A DNA stretch of 64,000 nt from Nocardia paucivorans NBRC 100373 (GCF_000308675.1 NZ_BAGE01000001.1:171746-235745); one strand, 5' to 3'; positions 23,571 through 32,922 are shown, counted from the first letter of the stretch. A program made the numbers and translations. The notes: generated by a model not told the origin, from the letters alone.

Positions 23571-25487
23571 ATGAGGAATTTCGAGGAGTTCATGGACCAG
23601 TCGGCCACGCAGGCAGTTACCGAAACGAATGACCTCTCGTCGGCCGCGCCGGAGTCGCTGCGCTCGGAACACCGGCGGGCGTCCGACCGGCTGGTCCTAC
23701 AGCGGGGTATCTTCACGGGGCCGTCGCCCAGAGTGAGCGACGAACTGTACGCGGTCGTGAAGGGCCGGTCGTCGCGTGAGCGGCTGAGTCTGCGGTTGGA
23801 GAAGGGCGCCACCGCCCATACCAACACCTATTTCGGCCGGTTCGCCGCCAGCTACTGGCAGCGCTGGACCACCGTGACCGAGATCGAGACCACCATGGTG
23901 CTCGATGTCGCTGCCCGGGCCCGGGTCCGTCTGGTGGCCTCCGATATCGCCGGTCACCGCCGCATCATCACATCCGCCGAGGTCGATGCCGACGGTCCGG
24001 TGACGCTGTCCGCGCCGCTGGACCAGTATGTCGACGGTGGGGCGCTGTGGCTGGAGTTCGACGCCGTGGGCGGCGAGGTCACCGTCTCCGAACTGACCTG
24101 GACCGCCTCCGCGCCCGAACATGTGCGCCCGGTCGCCATCGCCATCTGCACCTTCAATCGGGCCGAGGACTGCGCCGATACCGTCGCCGCGCTGGCCTCC
24201 GACCCGACCGTACTGGCGGTCATCGACGCGGTGTACGTGGTGGATCAGGGCACCGACCTGGTCTGCGACCGGCCCCTCTACCAGAGCACTCGCCCGGCCT
24301 TCGGCGACAAACTGCGCTACATTCGGCAGCCGAACCTGGGCGGTGCGGGCGGTTTCACCCGTGGCCTCTACGAGGTGTCGGCGGTCAACGAGCACGCCGA
24401 TGTCATCCTGATGGACGACGACATCCTCTGCGAGCCCGAGACCGTTCTGCGGCTCAACGCCTTCGCCAACCTCACCACCCAGCCGACCCTGGTCGGCGCG
24501 CAGATGCTGTTTCTGCTCAACCCCGACTACCTCAATGTCGGGGCCGAGGACGTGCGGCTGGACAAGCTCATGCACGGTCAACGGGTACCCAAGGCGCTGC
24601 GCAACACCAGCATGCTCAAGCGCAACCAGGAACGCCGCGTCGACGCCGGCTACAACGCCTGGTGGACCTGTCTGATCCCCGCCGAGGTGGTCGCCGAGAT
24701 CGGTCTGCCCATCCCGATCTTCTTCCAGTGGGACGACGTCGAATACGGGCTGCGTGCCCGCGAACACGGCTATCCCACGGTCACGCTGCCGAACGCGGCG
24801 GTATGGCACGCGGATTTCTACTGGAAGGACTTCGACGACTGGGCGCGGTATTTCAGCACCCGCAATTCGCTCATCGTCTGCTCCCTGCACACCGACCTCG
24901 ACCCCAAGGTCGTCACCCGGCTGTTGTTCCGCAATTTGGCCGAATACCTGGTCGCCATGCAGTACGGCCTCGCCCACACCACCCTGCAGGGCATCGAGGA
25001 TTTCCTGGAGGGGCCGAAAATCCTGGCCGATGGTGGAGTCGCCGCCCTGGCGAAGGCCAGGTCGAGCCGCGCCGACTACCCGGAGACCATCAAACACCCG
25101 GCCGCGAACCCGCCGGTGCCGTCATCCCAGATCCGGATCCGGCGAGCCGGTGGTGAACCGAGCAGGTTGCTCGCGGTGCTCGTCAAACGCGCGATCATGC
25201 AGTGGACCGGCCGGGTCGAGCACGGACCGGTCGGGGTCACCCGCGAGGATGCGCACTGGTGGCACGTATCCCTGTTCGACCATGTCGTGGTGACCGATGC
25301 CTCGCAGTCGGGTGTGCGGGTCAGACGACGGGACAAGGCCCGGGCGCGCCAACTGCTGCTGCGCACGTTCCGTGTCCTGCGCCGCCTGCGCCGCGAACTG
25401 CCCACCTTGCAGGAGCGCTACCGCGCCGCCATGCCGGAACTCACCGGGCGCGCCAACTGGGAGCGCCTCTACGGCATCGGCGACTGA
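23571..25487 (+). CDS. glfT2: Galactofuranosyltransferase GlfT2
   Basis: Polymerising transferase (638 aa) that extends galactan with alternating beta-1,5 and beta-1,6 galactofuranose from UDP-Galf. It has an N-terminal beta-sandwich (residues ~50-180), then a GT-A domain with CTFNRAED and the metal-binding Asp282-Asp283-Asp284 (MDDDI). The catalytic-base segment is QWDDVEYGLR (Asp388-Asp389), followed by WHADFYWKDFDDW. The C-terminal part is helical. An in-frame ATG at 23592 with GAGGAG three bases upstream is an alternative start. A terminator follows. Confidence 0.95.
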   Translation: MRNFEEFMDQSATQAVTETNDLSSAAPESLRSEHRRASDRLVLQRGIFTGPSPRVSDELYAVVKGRSSRERLSLRLEKGATAHTNTYFGRFAASYWQRWTTVTEIETTMVLDVAARARVRLVASDIAGHRRIITSAEVDADGPVTLSAPLDQYVDGGALWLEFDAVGGEVTVSELTWTASAPEHVRPVAIAICTFNRAEDCADTVAALASDPTVLAVIDAVYVVDQGTDLVCDRPLYQSTRPAFGDKLRYIRQPNLGGAGGFTRGLYEVSAVNEHADVILMDDDILCEPETVLRLNAFANLTTQPTLVGAQMLFLLNPDYLNVGAEDVRLDKLMHGQRVPKALRNTSMLKRNQERRVDAGYNAWWTCLIPAEVVAEIGLPIPIFFQWDDVEYGLRAREHGYPTVTLPNAAVWHADFYWKDFDDWARYFSTRNSLIVCSLHTDLDPKVVTRLLFRNLAEYLVAMQYGLAHTTLQGIEDFLEGPKILADGGVAALAKARSSRADYPETIKHPAANPPVPSSQIRIRRAGGEPSRLLAVLVKRAIMQWTGRVEHGPVGVTREDAHWWHVSLFDHVVVTDASQSGVRVRRRDKARARQLLLRTFRVLRRLRRELPTLQERYRAAMPELTGRANWERLYGIGD

Positions 25488-25498
25488 GCCGCGCGATC

Positions 25499-25534
25499 CC
25501 CGATCCGGGCGTCCGCAAGGGCACCCGGATCGGG
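25499..25534. terminator. Hairpin between convergent glfT2 and SDR genes
   Basis: An 11-bp perfect stem (25499-25509 against 25524-25534, CCCGATCCGGG type) with a 14-base loop fills the short gap between the two stop codons. Probably bidirectional. Confidence 0.75.
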
Positions 25535-25540
25535 CGCCGA

Positions 25541-26392
25541 TCAGAGGAACAGGTCGGTGGTGAGTTCGGAGTCCCCCGGGACGACACGGTATTTGTCGAG
25601 GTCTGTGATGCCGTGCGCGGCGAGCACCTCCTCGTCGATGAAGAAATTGCCGGTGGTCTTCTCTGCGGGCGAGGTGAGCACCAGGTAGGCGGCATCGGCG
25701 TAGATATCGGGGGTGCGCGAGGTTGCGATCATCTGCTCCCCACCGAGGAGATTGCGCACTGCCGCGGTGGCGATGGTGGTGCGCGGCCACAGCGAGTTCA
25801 CGCCGACACCGTCGTTCTTCAACTCCTCGGCAAGACCGAGCGTGGTCAGCGACATGCCGTACTTGGCGATGGTGTAACCGAGCGAGGCCCCTGCCCACTT
25901 CGGGTCGAGATTCAGTGGCGGGGACAGGGTGAGGATATGCGGGTTACGCCCGGCCTTCGCCGATTCGCGCAGGTACGGCAGGCACAGCTTGGACAGCAGG
26001 AAACTGCCTCGACAGTTGATGTCCTGCATCAGGTCGTACTTCTTCATCGACAGTGTCTCGGTGGGGGACAGGTCGATGGCCGAGGCGTTGTTGACCACGA
26101 TATCGATCCCGCCGAACCGCTCGGCGGTTTGCCGCACCGCCTCGGCGACCGCGTCGTCGTTGCGGATATCGCCGACGAACGGCAGCACGGTCCCGCCCGC
26201 GGCCTCGAGTTCGGCGGCCGCCGTGTGTATGGTGCCGGGCAGTTTGGGGTGCGGTTGGTCGGTTTTGGCGATCAGGGTGATGTTCGCGCCGTCGGCCGCG
26301 GCCCGTCGGGCTATTTCGAGGCCGATACCGCGGCTGCCGCCCGACATGATCATCGTCCGGCCGGCCAACGGTTTGGCTGCGGGGTCGGTCAT
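25541..26392 (-). CDS. Short-chain dehydrogenase/reductase, HSDL2-like
   Basis: A 283-aa NAD(P)-dependent oxidoreductase. It has the coenzyme motif GGSRGIGLEIA, NNASAI, a serine in LTLSPP and YTIAK as YxxxK. The segment NPHILTLSPPLNLDPKW is characteristic of the HSDL2-like SDR branch thought to act on long-chain or lipid-related substrates; the substrate here is unknown. The ATG at 26392 is preceded by AGGAGGGCAGGC, an excellent ribosome-binding site, which decides the start over the longer frame. It sits between glfT2 and glfT1 but has its own signal and no obvious galactan role. Confidence 0.88.
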   Translation of the reverse strand: MTDPAAKPLAGRTMIMSGGSRGIGLEIARRAAADGANITLIAKTDQPHPKLPGTIHTAAAELEAAGGTVLPFVGDIRNDDAVAEAVRQTAERFGGIDIVVNNASAIDLSPTETLSMKKYDLMQDINCRGSFLLSKLCLPYLRESAKAGRNPHILTLSPPLNLDPKWAGASLGYTIAKYGMSLTTLGLAEELKNDGVGVNSLWPRTTIATAAVRNLLGGEQMIATSRTPDIYADAAYLVLTSPAEKTTGNFFIDEEVLAAHGITDLDKYRVVPGDSELTTDLFL

Positions 26393-26533
26393 TGCCTGCC
26401 CTCCTGTCGTCGCTGCCACGGTCGGGCCGACCGCGGCGGGCCTCCGATCTAGAGGGTAGGCATCGGTGCCGGGTTGCGCAGATATCCGCGGAACCCGGGT
26501 TCGACGAAAGACTGTCGGGTTCGGTCGCCCGCT

Positions 26534-27679
26534 CTAGTCCGGTTTCTGGAACTGTTCGTTGCGGCCCAGGCTGCGCAGGTGGAACCATTCGCGCAGGCCC
26601 GCGGGGTCGCGGCGGGTGACCAGGAAGAACCAGGAGAACCGGATCCATTCCTGGGGGAGCAGCTTGCGCATGCCCGGCTGCGACATCAGATATCCGCGGT
26701 TACGGTAGGTGAAATAGCGCTTGACGGGGTCATCCGGATACTGCGTGTGCATCCGTCCCCCGAGAATGGGTTTGAACTCGGCCGAACCGTTGGGGTGCAG
26801 ATACGCGGTTTGCAGACAGGTGCCGAAGGGCAGACCCGAGCGCACCAGTCGGCGATGCACCTCCACCTCGTCCCCGCGGACGAACAGGCGCAGATCCGGA
26901 ACCCCGATCACATCCACGGCCTGGGCGGAGATAAGTGCGCCGTTGAACAGCGAGGCGATACCGGGCAGGAAATCGTCGCTGCCGAGTTCGGAGCGTAGCC
27001 GTCGCCACACCACACCGCGGCGCAAGGGGAACGCCAACCGGTCGGGGTCATCGATATCGCAGACCACCGGCGACACCTCGACCAAACGGTGCCGACGCGC
27101 GCAGGAGAACAGCGTGGCCAGCACCTCCGGGCCCTCCGGGCGGCCGTCGTCGTCGGCCAGCCACACCCAGTCGGCGCCGAGCGCCAGGGCATGCAGGATA
27201 CCGAGCGCGAAACCGCCCGCGCCGCCGAGATTATGGGCGGATCCGAGGTAGGTGGTCTCCATCGGCTGCTCCCCCACCAGGGTGGCCACCTCGGGCTCGT
27301 TTCCGTTGTCGATCACGATCAGGTGGTCGACCGGGCGGGTCTGGACGGCAATGGCCTTCAGCGATTCGGCGAGCAGTTCACGCCGCTTGTGCGTGACGAC
27401 GACGGCGACGATCTTCGCCGTCTCACCGAATTCGACCTCCCGCAGCACGGTTCCGGGCTCGGGCGGCCCCGTCTCCGCCGCGCCCCCGTCTCCCGAGTCG
27501 GACCCGGCCCCGGCTTCGGTGGTCGCCGTCTCGGATGTGGTGGGCTCGGAAGGCGATTCGGGTTTCTCGCTTTCCGGCCCAGGTGACTCGGCCCCCGGCT
27601 CCGGTAGCACCGCCCCCGCATCGGCATCTGTCCGCGAATCCGCGGACGCCGCGGTGTTCTGGCCGGTCGGCTCGCTCAT
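26534..27679 (-). CDS. glfT1: Galactofuranosyltransferase GlfT1
   Basis: Adds the first two galactofuranose residues to the rhamnose-GlcNAc lipid linker. The GT-A domain starts near residue 85 (KIVAVVVTHKRRELL), with NLGGAGGFALG, the acidic WLADDDGRP motif and FVRGDEVEVHRRL. The first ~80 residues are an acidic Pro/Glu/Ser/Thr-rich disordered tail absent from the 304-aa mycobacterial protein. Its ATG overlaps the Wzt stop (ATGA), so translation is coupled to the exporter. The order wzm-wzt-glfT1 matches a galactan assembly and export operon. Confidence 0.93.
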   Translation of the reverse strand: MSEPTGQNTAASADSRTDADAGAVLPEPGAESPGPESEKPESPSEPTTSETATTEAGAGSDSGDGGAAETGPPEPGTVLREVEFGETAKIVAVVVTHKRRELLAESLKAIAVQTRPVDHLIVIDNGNEPEVATLVGEQPMETTYLGSAHNLGGAGGFALGILHALALGADWVWLADDDGRPEGPEVLATLFSCARRHRLVEVSPVVCDIDDPDRLAFPLRRGVVWRRLRSELGSDDFLPGIASLFNGALISAQAVDVIGVPDLRLFVRGDEVEVHRRLVRSGLPFGTCLQTAYLHPNGSAEFKPILGGRMHTQYPDDPVKRYFTYRNRGYLMSQPGMRKLLPQEWIRFSWFFLVTRRDPAGLREWFHLRSLGRNEQFQKPD

Positions 27680-28557
27680 ACCTGGTTTTTCTCCAATTCT
27701 CTTTCCGTCTCCCCGACCGGTTCGGACCCCTCTACGGTCGCGGGCGCACTCGCCGCGGTGCGTTCGGCCTCCAGTTCGCGCAATATCGACGCGACGTGGT
27801 TACCGGCATCCGGGCCCTCGTAGGCTCGCACGACTTCCTCGATACCGCCCTGCAACCGGATCCGTCCGTGGTCGACCCACAATGCGGTATCGCAGAGTTG
27901 GGCGAGGAATTCGTTGGAATGGCTGGCGAATACCAGGATGCCCGAACGGGCGACCAGTTCCTGTAGTCGCAGCCGCGCCTTCTTCATGAATTCGGCGTCC
28001 ACCGCGCCGATCCCCTCGTCCAGCAGCAGGATCTCCGGGTCGATGGAGGTGACCACCCCCATCGCCAGTCGCACCCGCATACCGGTCGAATAGGTGCGCA
28101 GCGGCATCGACAGATACTCGCCGAGCTCGGTGAAATCGGCGATTTCATCGATCTTCGCCAACATCTGCTTGCGGGTCTGGCCGAGGAACAACCCGCGGAT
28201 GATGATGTTCTCGTAGCCGGAGATCTCCGGGTCCATGCCGACGCCGAGGTCGAAGACCGGCGCCACCCGCCCCCGGATGCGAGCGCTACCACGGGATGGT
28301 TCGTAGATTCCGGACAGCAATCGCAGCAGGGTGGACTTGCCCGCGCCATTGTGCCCGACCAACCCGACCCGGTCGCCTTCCTTCAGCGACAGGGTGATAT
28401 CGCGCAACGCCTCCACAACCACCACATCGGACTGGTTGCGCCCGATTGCGCCGCCTGCCTTGCCGAGGAACGCCTTCTTCAACGACCGCGATTTCGCGTC
28501 GAAGATCGGGAACTCCACCCACGCGTTGCGGGTTTCGATACTGACTCGATCCGTCAT
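27676..28557 (-). CDS. Galactan ABC exporter, ATP-binding subunit (Wzt-like)
   Basis: ATPase of an ABC-2 type polysaccharide exporter (293 aa), equivalent to Rv3781. Walker A is GHNGAGKST, the signature is YSTGMRVRL (degenerate, as usual for Wzt proteins), Walker B is EILLLDEGIGA and the switch histidine is in FASHS. There is no C-terminal carbohydrate-binding domain; the tail is a short acidic stretch. It lies between the permease gene (14-base gap) and glfT1 (ATGA overlap). The expected cargo is the lipid-linked galactan, inferred from neighbours and from the mycobacterial locus. Confidence 0.92.
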   Translation of the reverse strand: MTDRVSIETRNAWVEFPIFDAKSRSLKKAFLGKAGGAIGRNQSDVVVVEALRDITLSLKEGDRVGLVGHNGAGKSTLLRLLSGIYEPSRGSARIRGRVAPVFDLGVGMDPEISGYENIIIRGLFLGQTRKQMLAKIDEIADFTELGEYLSMPLRTYSTGMRVRLAMGVVTSIDPEILLLDEGIGAVDAEFMKKARLRLQELVARSGILVFASHSNEFLAQLCDTALWVDHGRIRLQGGIEEVVRAYEGPDAGNHVASILRELEAERTAASAPATVEGSEPVGETERELEKNQV

Positions 28558-28571
28558 GATCCGCCTGCCTC

Positions 28572-29549
28572 CTACACCCAGTACGGCACGCGCGACCGGT
28601 ACTGCTTCAGGGCGAAGACAGCGACGATCCAGCCCACCGCGGTAATGGCTCCGACGATCCCCCAGTGATACAGCTGCTGATCGTCCCCGAGCAGCGGAGC
28701 GCGGACGATCTCCAGGTAATGGTAGGTGGGGACGATCTCGGCGAGCCGGGCGCGGTTGGCGATCTCACCACCCTGCTCGTACAGGCTCTTGGTGCTCCAC
28801 ATCACGGGCGTCAGCACGAACAGCATCAACGTCATACTGCTCAGGATCGGCGCGATATCGCGGTAGCGGGTGCTGAAGATGCCGAACACGATCGACACCC
28901 ACATGGCGTTCAGGAAGATCAACGCCAAGGCCGGGATGGCCATGATCGCCGTGGGATGCAGATCCCGCCACACGCCGAACGCCACCAGAATGACCAGGTA
29001 GATCAGCATATTGTGCGCGAAGAACAGCATCTGCCGCCAAATCAGCCGGTAGATGTGCACGCTCAGCGCCGACGGTAGCTGTTTGATCAGTCCTTCGTTG
29101 GCGATGAACACCTCGGCGCCCTCGAGGATCCCGGCCTGGATGACATTCCACACGATCAGACCGACCGCCACATAGGGCAGATAATCGGCCAATGGTTGGC
29201 CGAGCAAGGCCGCGTACAGAATGCCGATGGCGGTGGCCTGCACCGCGGTGGCGATGGTGATCCAGAACGGGCCGATCACCGAGCGGCGATACCGCTGTTT
29301 GATGTCCTGCCAGCCCAGCGACAGCCACAGCTCCCGCTGGGCGAATCCGTCACGAACATCGCGCCAGGCGCGGGCGAAGGATTGTGAGTCGTTGACGATC
29401 GGGTCCGGTTCGGCGACCGTCGCGGGGGTTGCGGTGTCGTTGTCGGATACCGAGGTTGTTTCGGAACTCACAGGCTTCTCATCTGCAACTGGGGAGTCGT
29501 CAGGGCGCGCCGAGCTCTCGTCGGGGCGCTCTGTGGTCTCGTCTGTCAC
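28572..29549 (-). CDS. Galactan ABC exporter, permease subunit (Wzm-like)
   Basis: ABC-2 membrane subunit (325 aa from the chosen GTG) with six hydrophobic segments in the last 250 residues. It has the family segment SLGWQDIKQRYRRSVIGPFW just before the first one. The N-terminal ~55 residues are acidic and Ser/Thr-rich. The frame stays open to 29615. The GTG at 29549 starts directly at this acidic tail, but the true start is uncertain. First gene of the wzm-wzt-glfT1 operon and equivalent to Rv3783. Confidence 0.9.
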   Translation of the reverse strand: MTDETTERPDESSARPDDSPVADEKPVSSETTSVSDNDTATPATVAEPDPIVNDSQSFARAWRDVRDGFAQRELWLSLGWQDIKQRYRRSVIGPFWITIATAVQATAIGILYAALLGQPLADYLPYVAVGLIVWNVIQAGILEGAEVFIANEGLIKQLPSALSVHIYRLIWRQMLFFAHNMLIYLVILVAFGVWRDLHPTAIMAIPALALIFLNAMWVSIVFGIFSTRYRDIAPILSSMTLMLFVLTPVMWSTKSLYEQGGEIANRARLAEIVPTYHYLEIVRAPLLGDDQQLYHWGIVGAITAVGWIVAVFALKQYRSRVPYWV

Positions 29550-29694
29550 CTGATCGGAGTGAGCGGCAGCTGCGGGCACGATGCACGAGACTACTCGGGT
29601 GCGGCCGGAGCGCACACCCAGATGTGGTGTTCACGGCTACTGCCGTGGGGTTTCGGGGCCCATGGGACCTGCGTGTCCGCCTGTGCCGGGGAAC

Positions 29695-30288
29695 TCACAG
29701 ATACTGTCCGGTACCGCCGATCGACTGGCCGTGCTGCGCGGCGCGTCCCTCGGCGGCGTGCAGACCCGCCGGCAGCGCTCCTTGGCGCATCTGCTCCAGC
29801 TGTGCCCGGGCCGCCATCTGCTGGGCGAAGAGCGCGGTTTGGATACCGTGGAACAGCCCCTCCAACCAACCCACCAACTGGGCCTGGGCCACCCGCAGTT
29901 CGGCATCCGAGGGCACCGCCTCCTCGCTGAACGGCAACGCCAGCCGCTCCAGCTCCTCGCGCAGTTCCGGGGCCAGCCCCTGCTCCAGTTCCCGGATCGA
30001 CGATTTGTGGATCTCGGCCAGGCGGGTCCGGCTGGCATCGTCGAGCGGGGCGGCGCGCACCTCCTCCAGCAGCTGCTTGATCATGGTGCCGATCCGCATG
30101 ACCTTCGCCGGCTGCTCGACCATATCCGTCAACGATTCGCCCGAATCCGCGTGCTCGTCGGACTCCTCCGCGGATTTCTCGCGCTCGGTGTACGCCGCGC
30201 CCGACTCGGGATGTGCGGGCAGGATCAGTCGACGGCCTTCCGGCCCGATCACCACCACGGGTTCCGAGGGATCATCCGATTGCGTCAT
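29695..30288 (-). CDS. bpa: Bacterial proteasome activator Bpa
   Basis: A ring-forming, ATP-independent activator of the 20S proteasome, equivalent to Rv3780. The core from about residue 55 is all-helical (VEQPAKVMRIGTMIKQLLEE, QAQLVGWLEGLFHGIQTALF). The protein ends in GQYL, the HbYX-like tail that docks into the proteasome alpha ring and opens its gate. The ATG at 30288 has GGGGA close upstream; two further in-frame ATGs lie at 30297 and 30300. The N-terminal ~55 residues are disordered and acidic. A divergent gene starts 124 bases away. Confidence 0.95.
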   Translation of the reverse strand: MTQSDDPSEPVVVIGPEGRRLILPAHPESGAAYTEREKSAEESDEHADSGESLTDMVEQPAKVMRIGTMIKQLLEEVRAAPLDDASRTRLAEIHKSSIRELEQGLAPELREELERLALPFSEEAVPSDAELRVAQAQLVGWLEGLFHGIQTALFAQQMAARAQLEQMRQGALPAGLHAAEGRAAQHGQSIGGTGQYL

Positions 30289-30391
30289 GGTCCCCATCAT
30301 TGCGCGTTCTCGGCGAAGACGCTAAAGCCGGTGGTGTCGGCACGGATTGTTCGAGCGCACCGCGGCCGACCAGGGTTACCGGGTCATGACC

Positions 30392-30412
30392 GCTGGCCTT
30401 AAAGTGGCCAGC
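30392..30412. promoter_or_regulatory. Inverted repeat abutting a start codon
   Basis: A perfect 7-bp inverted repeat (GCTGGCC, 7-base spacer TTAAAGT, GGCCAGC) ends at the base immediately before the ATG at 30413. It could be an operator in the bpa/aminotransferase-like divergent region or an RNA hairpin limiting initiation; no classical ribosome-binding site is visible there. Confidence 0.4.
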
Positions 30413-31615
30413 ATGACTTACGACGTCGCGCGGGTTCGGGGCCTGATACCGTCCCTGGGCGACGGGTGGACCCATCTGGCCCCCCAGCTGGGCATGTTGG
30501 TTCCGGAATCGGTCTCGCGGGCGGTCTCGACCGGCTTCCGCACCACATCCTTCTCCCACGGTGGGCCGCACCCGGTGCATCGGCACAGCGCGGAGATCCT
30601 ACGCTCGGCGCGTGAGGCCGTCGCCGATCTGGTGGGTGGCGACCCGGACGGGGTGGTGCTCGGAGCGGATCGGGCGGTCCTGCTGGCCGGTCTGGCCGAA
30701 TCGCTGAGTTCCCGGCTGGGGTTGGGCACCGGGATCGTGCTGTCCCGGCTGGACGACGAGGCCAATGTCGCTCCCTGGCTGCGGATCGCCAACCGGTACG
30801 GCGCCCATGTGCGCTGGGCGGAGGTGGAGATCGAAACCTGTGAGATGCCGTCCTGGCAGTTCGAGGAGTTGATCGGTCCCACCGCGCGATTGGTCGCACT
30901 GACCGCGGCCTCCCCGATCGTCGGATCCGCGCCCGCCGTGCGGGTCGCGGCGGACCGGGTGCATCAGGTGGGTGGGCTGCTGGTCGCGGACGCGCTCGGC
31001 GCGGCGCCGTACGCGCTGGTCGATATCGAGGAACTCAATGCCGATGTGGTGGCGTTGAGCGCCGCCTCCTGGGGCGGGCCTGCGGTGGGTGCGCTGGTCT
31101 TCCGCGATCCGGCGTTTCTGGACCGGATTCCGTCCATGTCGCTGAGCCCCTACGCCAAAGGGGTGGAGCGGCTCGAGATGGGAACGCACCAGTACGCGCT
31201 GCTGGCCGGGCTGACCGCCTCCATCGACTATCTGGCCGGACTGGACGATGACGCCACCGGTTCCCGCCGCGAGCGGCTCGAGATCTCCATCACCTCGTTG
31301 CAGGACTACCACGAGCAGCTGTTCGAATTCCTGCTGGACCTGTTGGAGAAGATCCCCGGCCTGCATGTGATCGGCCGGGCCGCCACTCGCATCCCGACCG
31401 TCAGCTTCACCATCGACGGGATGCGGGCGGAGAAGATCGCCGCCGAACTGGCCCGCGAGCGGATCCTCGTCCTGGCCGGCACCCATGGCGGCAGTCGACT
31501 GCTGGACGCTCTCGGCGTCAACGACGAGGGGGGAGCGGTCACCGTGGGACTGGCCCCCTACACCACGAAATTCGAGATCGAACAGCTGGGCAGCGCGCTC
31601 GCGGCGCTCACCTGA
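30413..31615 (+). CDS. Class V aminotransferase-fold protein, cysteine-desulfurase-like, without PLP lysine
   Basis: A 400-aa protein equivalent to Rv3778c, annotated in relatives as cysteine-desulfurase-like. The fold signature is good: SRLDDEANVAPWL, ASPIVGSAPAVRV and DVVALSAASWGGPAVGALVF. In true desulfurases the last strand carries the lysine that binds PLP (the HK step). Here the equivalent positions read AAS, so no lysine is present. The protein may be a non-catalytic or re-purposed member. The start at 30413 is chosen because the conserved part begins MTYDVARVRG. It is divergent from bpa and ends one base before the convergent oxidoreductase. Confidence 0.85.
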   Translation: MTYDVARVRGLIPSLGDGWTHLAPQLGMLVPESVSRAVSTGFRTTSFSHGGPHPVHRHSAEILRSAREAVADLVGGDPDGVVLGADRAVLLAGLAESLSSRLGLGTGIVLSRLDDEANVAPWLRIANRYGAHVRWAEVEIETCEMPSWQFEELIGPTARLVALTAASPIVGSAPAVRVAADRVHQVGGLLVADALGAAPYALVDIEELNADVVALSAASWGGPAVGALVFRDPAFLDRIPSMSLSPYAKGVERLEMGTHQYALLAGLTASIDYLAGLDDDATGSRRERLEISITSLQDYHEQLFEFLLDLLEKIPGLHVIGRAATRIPTVSFTIDGMRAEKIAAELARERILVLAGTHGGSRLLDALGVNDEGGAVTVGLAPYTTKFEIEQLGSALAALT

Positions 31616-31616
31616 G

Positions 31617-32627
31617 CTACCGATCCGCGTCCGCGCCGACTCGCAGGACGACCTTGCCGAAGGTGTCGGATTCGTCGAGCATGCGGTGGGCGGTGGCGGC
31701 CTCGGCGATCGGCACCTCGGCGTGTATCACCGGTACGACGGCGCCCTCGGCGAGTAGTGGCCATACGTGTGTGCGGAGCTCGGCGACGATCTCGGCCTTG
31801 CTGCCCCGTCCGGTGGCCGGGCGACCGCGCAGGTTCGTGGCCCGCACCGCACCGCGTTTGCGCAGTAGGGCACCCAGATCCAATTCGGCGCGGGTACCGC
31901 CCTGCATACCGATGACGACCAGCTGTCCGTCGAGGGCCAGCGCTTCCACATTGCGGGCCAGATAGGCGGCGCCCATATTGTCGAGGATGATATCGGCGCC
32001 CGGTCCGCCGAGCCCCTGTTCGCCGCGTACGACGGCCACGAAGTCCTCGTCCCGATAGTTGATGAGCACACTCGCGCCGAGTTCCCGGCAGCGTTCCAGT
32101 TTCGCCGCCGATCCCGCGGTCACCGCGACCCGGGCCCCCAGCCGGACCCCGATCTGGATCGCGTGGGTGCCGATACCGCTACCGCCGCCGTGGACGAGCA
32201 GCAGGTGACCGGACCGCAACCCCGCCGTCATCACCAGGTTCGACCACACCGTGGCCGCCACCTCGGGCAGGCCGGCCGCCGCCACCAGATCCAGTCCCTC
32301 CGGAACCGGCAGCACCTGTCCGGCGGGCACCACCACCTTCTCGGCATATCCGCCACCGGACAGCAGGGCGCACACCCGATCGCCGACCGCCCATTCGTCC
32401 ACTCCCGCGCCGACCGCCGCGATCACCCCCGAACATTCCAGCCCGGGGATCTCGCTCGCCCCCGGAGGCGGCTGGTAGTACCCGCGCCGCTGGAGCAGAT
32501 CGGCGCGGTTCACCCCGGCCGCGACGATATCGATCAGCACCTCGCCTGCTCCGGGAGCGGGGTCGGGTGCCTCACCCCACTGCATTACTTCGGGCTCTCC
32601 GAACTCGGTCACGTTGATCGCGCGCAT
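31617..32627 (-). CDS. NAD(P)H-quinone oxidoreductase, zinc-independent MDR family
   Basis: A 336-aa medium-chain reductase of the quinone oxidoreductase (PIG3-like) branch, equivalent to Rv3777. The signature AGVNRADLLQRRGYYQPP lies near the N-terminus and the coenzyme-binding HGGGSGIGTHAIQ in the middle. No structural zinc lobe is visible. The ATG at 32627 begins the conserved MRAINVTEFGEP; the frame extends 15 codons further without support. It would reduce quinones or enones with NADPH in the cytoplasm. It converges on the aminotransferase-like gene. Confidence 0.9.
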   Translation of the reverse strand: MRAINVTEFGEPEVMQWGEAPDPAPGAGEVLIDIVAAGVNRADLLQRRGYYQPPPGASEIPGLECSGVIAAVGAGVDEWAVGDRVCALLSGGGYAEKVVVPAGQVLPVPEGLDLVAAAGLPEVAATVWSNLVMTAGLRSGHLLLVHGGGSGIGTHAIQIGVRLGARVAVTAGSAAKLERCRELGASVLINYRDEDFVAVVRGEQGLGGPGADIILDNMGAAYLARNVEALALDGQLVVIGMQGGTRAELDLGALLRKRGAVRATNLRGRPATGRGSKAEIVAELRTHVWPLLAEGAVVPVIHAEVPIAEAATAHRMLDESDTFGKVVLRVGADADR

Positions 32628-32922
32628 CGCCCCATAGTGCCGCACCGGCCGGCGAGGGCCGATGGTTCGCATGCCGCTGCGGTGCGCGTCGCCTCGGTCG
32701 CGGATGTCGTTTGCTCGCAGATGGCGGGCCGGGTAGCGGGGTGGCCACCGGCATGTATCGGACCATTGTCAGATCGTTCGGCCTGCGGTTGCGGGATATG
32801 CTGCCGCCCAGCGAGTTTCGGTTCAATAACGCAGGTCGGCGCCCGTGTGTCGCCAGTGTCGACCCTGGAGGATTGCGTGGAGAACCGATGCGAAGCCCGG
32901 ACAGGGACTAGCGTTGCCGAAT

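Noticed and set aside
23697..25097. A 466-codon open frame on the minus strand
   Set aside because: Antisense to glfT2, which has complete catalytic motifs; the antisense product has no recognisable fold.
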